From JAFGNW01 sp964618515 (GTDB lineage: Bacteria > Zixibacteria > MSB-5A5 > GN15 > FEB-12): 22,151 nt of DNA. Location: positions 1 through 22,151 of the forward strand of contig CAZUAS010000044.1 of NCBI GenBank assembly GCA_964618515.1. The letters run 5' to 3'. The position numbers and the translations under genes were made by a program. Under the pieces are notes generated by a model that ran no database searches, was not told the DNA's origin, and was given only the letters and a program-made list of their open reading frames with translations. Of this stretch, positions 20,313 to 22,151 are shown piece after piece. Position 1 is the stretch's first letter; the number at the start of each line of letters is the position of its first letter.

Positions 20313-22151
20313 TTAACCCGTACCATTGAGAACCTTCTTGAGATACTGGCCGGTGTAGGATACGTGGTGGCGGCTTATTTCTTCGGGCGTGCCGGCGGCG
20401 ATTATCCGCCCGCCCTCGTCACCCCCCTCCGGCCCGATGTCGATTATATAGTCGGCGGTTTTGATGACGTCCAGGTTATGTTCGATAACCAGTACGGTAT
20501 TGCCGCGGTCCACCAGTTCGTTGAGTACTTTTAAAAGCATGCGGATATCTTCGAAATGCAGACCGGTGGTGGGTTCGTCGAGAATATATAAGGTTTTTCC
20601 GGTCGCCACCTTGCTCAGCTCGGTGGACAGTTTGACCCGCTGGGCTTCGCCGCCCGAAAGCGTCGTCGCCTGCTGTCCGAGGTGAATATACCCCAGTCCG
20701 ACATTGGCCAGAGTCAAAAGTTTGCTCTTTATCCGGGGGATGTTCTCGAAGAATTTCAACCCTTCGTCCACCGTCATCTCCAGGATGTCGGAAATATTCC
20801 GTCCCTTGTAAGTTATTTCCAGGGTTTCCCGGTTGTATCTTTTGCCCTTGCAGGCCTCGCAAGGGATATAGACATCCGGAAGAAAATGCATTTCAATTTT
20901 GATGATGCCGTCTCCCTGGCAGGTTTCGCACCGTCCCCCCTTGACATTGAAGGAAAACCGCCCGGCCGAGTAGCCTCTCACTCTGGCTTCCGGAAGGGAG
21001 GCGAAGAGTTCCCGGATGGGTGTGAACAGGCCGGTGTAGGTAGCCGGGTTGGAACGGGGAGTACGGCCGATGGGCGACTGGTCGATATTAATCACCTTGT
21101 CGATATTTTCCAGGCCTTCGATCCGGTCATACGGCAGGGGCGTCTTGCGGCTGTTATAAAATTTTTTAGCCAGAATACGATAGAGTGTCTCATTGATAAG
21201 AGTGGACTTGCCCGAACCGGACACCCCGGTAACGGCGATAAAAATACCCAGAGGGATGGCCACTTCGATGTTTTTCAGATTATTGCCGCGGGCACCATAT
21301 ATTTTCAGAAGGTTGCCGTTGAATGCCCGGCGATAGGGAGGCGTCTCAATTTTTTTCAGGTTGGCCAGGTACTGTCCGGTGATAGAGCGGGAACATTTTT
21401 TTATATCTTGGGGCGTACCGCAGACCACTACTTCACCGCCGTGAATCCCCGCCGCCGGGCCAAGGTCAATGACATAATCGGCCTTTTCGATGGTTTCGCG
21501 GTCGTGTTCCACCACCAGGACGGTGTTGCCGATATCACGAAGTTCGGTCAGGGTAGCCAGCAGTTTCCGATTGTCCCGCTGGTGCAGACCAATCGAGGGT
21601 TCATCGAGAATATACAGGACTCCGACCAGGCGCGAACCAATCTGGGTGGCCAGGCGGATACGCTGAGCCTCACCGCCGGAAAGAGTGGCGGCTGCCCGGC
21701 TCAATGTCAGGTAGTTCAAACCAACATCACAAAGAAAATTCAACCGTTCCTGGATTTCTTTTAATATCTGTTTGGCAATCAGTTGCTGTTGTTTGGTCAG
21801 CCGGATATTTTTAAAAAAGTCCAGGGCCTGTTTGATGGACATGTCGGCCACGCTGTCAATGGTTTCCCGGTCAATAATCACCGCGAGGGCCTCGGGTCGA
21901 AGCCGGGCGCCGTTACAGCCCGGACACCGGGTTATCGACATGTAATTTTCTATCCATTGCCGGACCCCGCCCGATTCGGTCTGCTTGTAACGCCGTTCCA
22001 GGTGCGGAATGACGCCCTCGAAAGAAGTCTGGTAGACGCCGGAACCCTTGCCCCGGGCGGAAAGATGCTCGTATTCGAAAGACATTTCCTCCCGGCCCGA
22101 GCCGTAAAGAATCACGTTCTGTATTTTCTGGGGCAGTTTTTCAAACGGCGT
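20313..22151 (-). CDS. uvrA: UvrA excinuclease ATPase subunit (partial, N-terminus outside window)
   Basis: 612 codons are open from the right window edge to the stop at 20313; a GTG at 22115 is an internal codon, not the start, since the frame continues upstream with TPFEKLPQKIQN. Full UvrA is about 940 residues, so about 330 N-terminal residues (first Walker A and UvrB-binding region) are missing. UvrA scans DNA for damage and loads UvrB in nucleotide excision repair. Seen: RCPGCNGARL after the insertion region, ABC signature LSGGEAQRIRLA with Walker B YILDEPSIGLH, second Walker A GVSGSGKSTLI (near 21209-21238), zinc finger C-x2-C (GRCETC) and C-x2-C (PCEACKG) at about 20846-20940, second signature LSGGEAQRVKLS and Walker B YILDEPTTGLH. 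All are intact; it looks functional. Confidence 0.96.
   Translation of the reverse strand, partial: TPFEKLPQKIQNVILYGSGREEMSFEYEHLSARGKGSGVYQTSFEGVIPHLERRYKQTESGGVRQWIENYMSITRCPGCNGARLRPEALAVIIDRETIDSVADMSIKQALDFFKNIRLTKQQQLIAKQILKEIQERLNFLCDVGLNYLTLSRAAATLSGGEAQRIRLATQIGSRLVGVLYILDEPSIGLHQRDNRKLLATLTELRDIGNTVLVVEHDRETIEKADYVIDLGPAAGIHGGEVVVCGTPQDIKKCSRSITGQYLANLKKIETPPYRRAFNGNLLKIYGARGNNLKNIEVAIPLGIFIAVTGVSGSGKSTLINETLYRILAKKFYNSRKTPLPYDRIEGLENIDKVINIDQSPIGRTPRSNPATYTGLFTPIRELFASLPEARVRGYSAGRFSFNVKGGRCETCQGDGIIKIEMHFLPDVYIPCEACKGKRYNRETLEITYKGRNISDILEMTVDEGLKFFENIPRIKSKLLTLANVGLGYIHLGQQATTLSGGEAQRVKLSTELSKVATGKTLYILDEPTTGLHFEDIRMLLKVLNELVDRGNTVLVIEHNLDVIKTADYIIDIGPEGGDEGGRIIAAGTPEEISRHHVSYTGQYLKKVLNGTG

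Noticed and set aside
20682..21764. 360-codon plus-strand frame inside uvrA
   Set aside because: It is antisense to intact UvrA motifs (Walker A/B, ABC signature, zinc finger), and lacks any recognisable domain; a codon-composition shadow.
1..22151. CRISPR arrays, IS elements, prophage, tRNA or rRNA genes
   Set aside because: No regularly spaced repeats, transposase or integrase motifs, or tRNA/rRNA signatures were found on either strand.

Overview
The window looks like a piece of chromosome from an FCB-superphylum bacterium, most likely Zixibacteria or a close relative. That placement is inferred. It rests on large secreted proteins with 'NYPNPFNP' type IX secretion (T9SS) C-terminal sorting domains and dockerin-like calcium repeats, mixed with ordinary bacterial housekeeping genes. 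Many genes carry clear Shine-Dalgarno (SD) sequences, but several do not. The intergenic spacers are long, AT-rich and full of hairpins. There is no phage, IS, CRISPR, rRNA or tRNA gene that I can support.

Left part (1-8750, all minus strand). Three secreted cohesin/dockerin-type proteins lie here: 1-2429 (cut by the left edge), 4506-7121 and 7439-8647. The first two have a signal peptide, cadherin/Ig-like repeats, cohesin-like regions, a dockerin-like pair and a T9SS sorting domain. The third is smaller and lacks the sorting domain. Between the first two lie a family-4 glycosyltransferase split by an in-frame TGA (2833-3831) and a 41-residue single-helix membrane protein (3897-4022). Hairpins, a candidate small RNA (4241-4351) and a folded leader with a tiny upstream ORF (8648-8750) mark this part as rich in RNA-level structure.

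Middle (8751-13093). A 1 kb AT-rich gene desert holds a long composite inverted repeat. It is followed on the plus strand by a membrane-anchored alpha/beta-hydrolase lacking the usual catalytic histidine and by a complete flavodiiron protein (FprA). An unexplained GC-balanced block (11957-12204), open in several frames and with a strong G.U-containing hairpin, follows FprA. A small RRM RNA-binding protein on the minus strand has tandem terminators and a long 5' leader.

Right part (13094-22151). The minus strand carries yggS (PLP homeostasis), a DivIVA-type coiled-coil protein and trimeric purine nucleoside phosphorylase, an echo of the Gram-positive ylmE-divIVA neighbourhood, plus a 374-residue protein of unknown function. 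On the plus strand are alr (apparently leaderless), rex (with a textbook promoter and a Rex box over its own start site) and a small exported protein. The window ends inside uvrA (minus strand, N-terminus outside).

Functional themes: a secreted surface-protein set; cell envelope and division genes (alr, divIVA, glycosyltransferase); and oxygen/redox adaptation (FprA and Rex), which fits an anaerobe or microaerophile. Several gene starts are corrected here because the SD sequence lies inside the longest open frame (7439-8647, 12292-12582, 13094-13930, 19622-20179).
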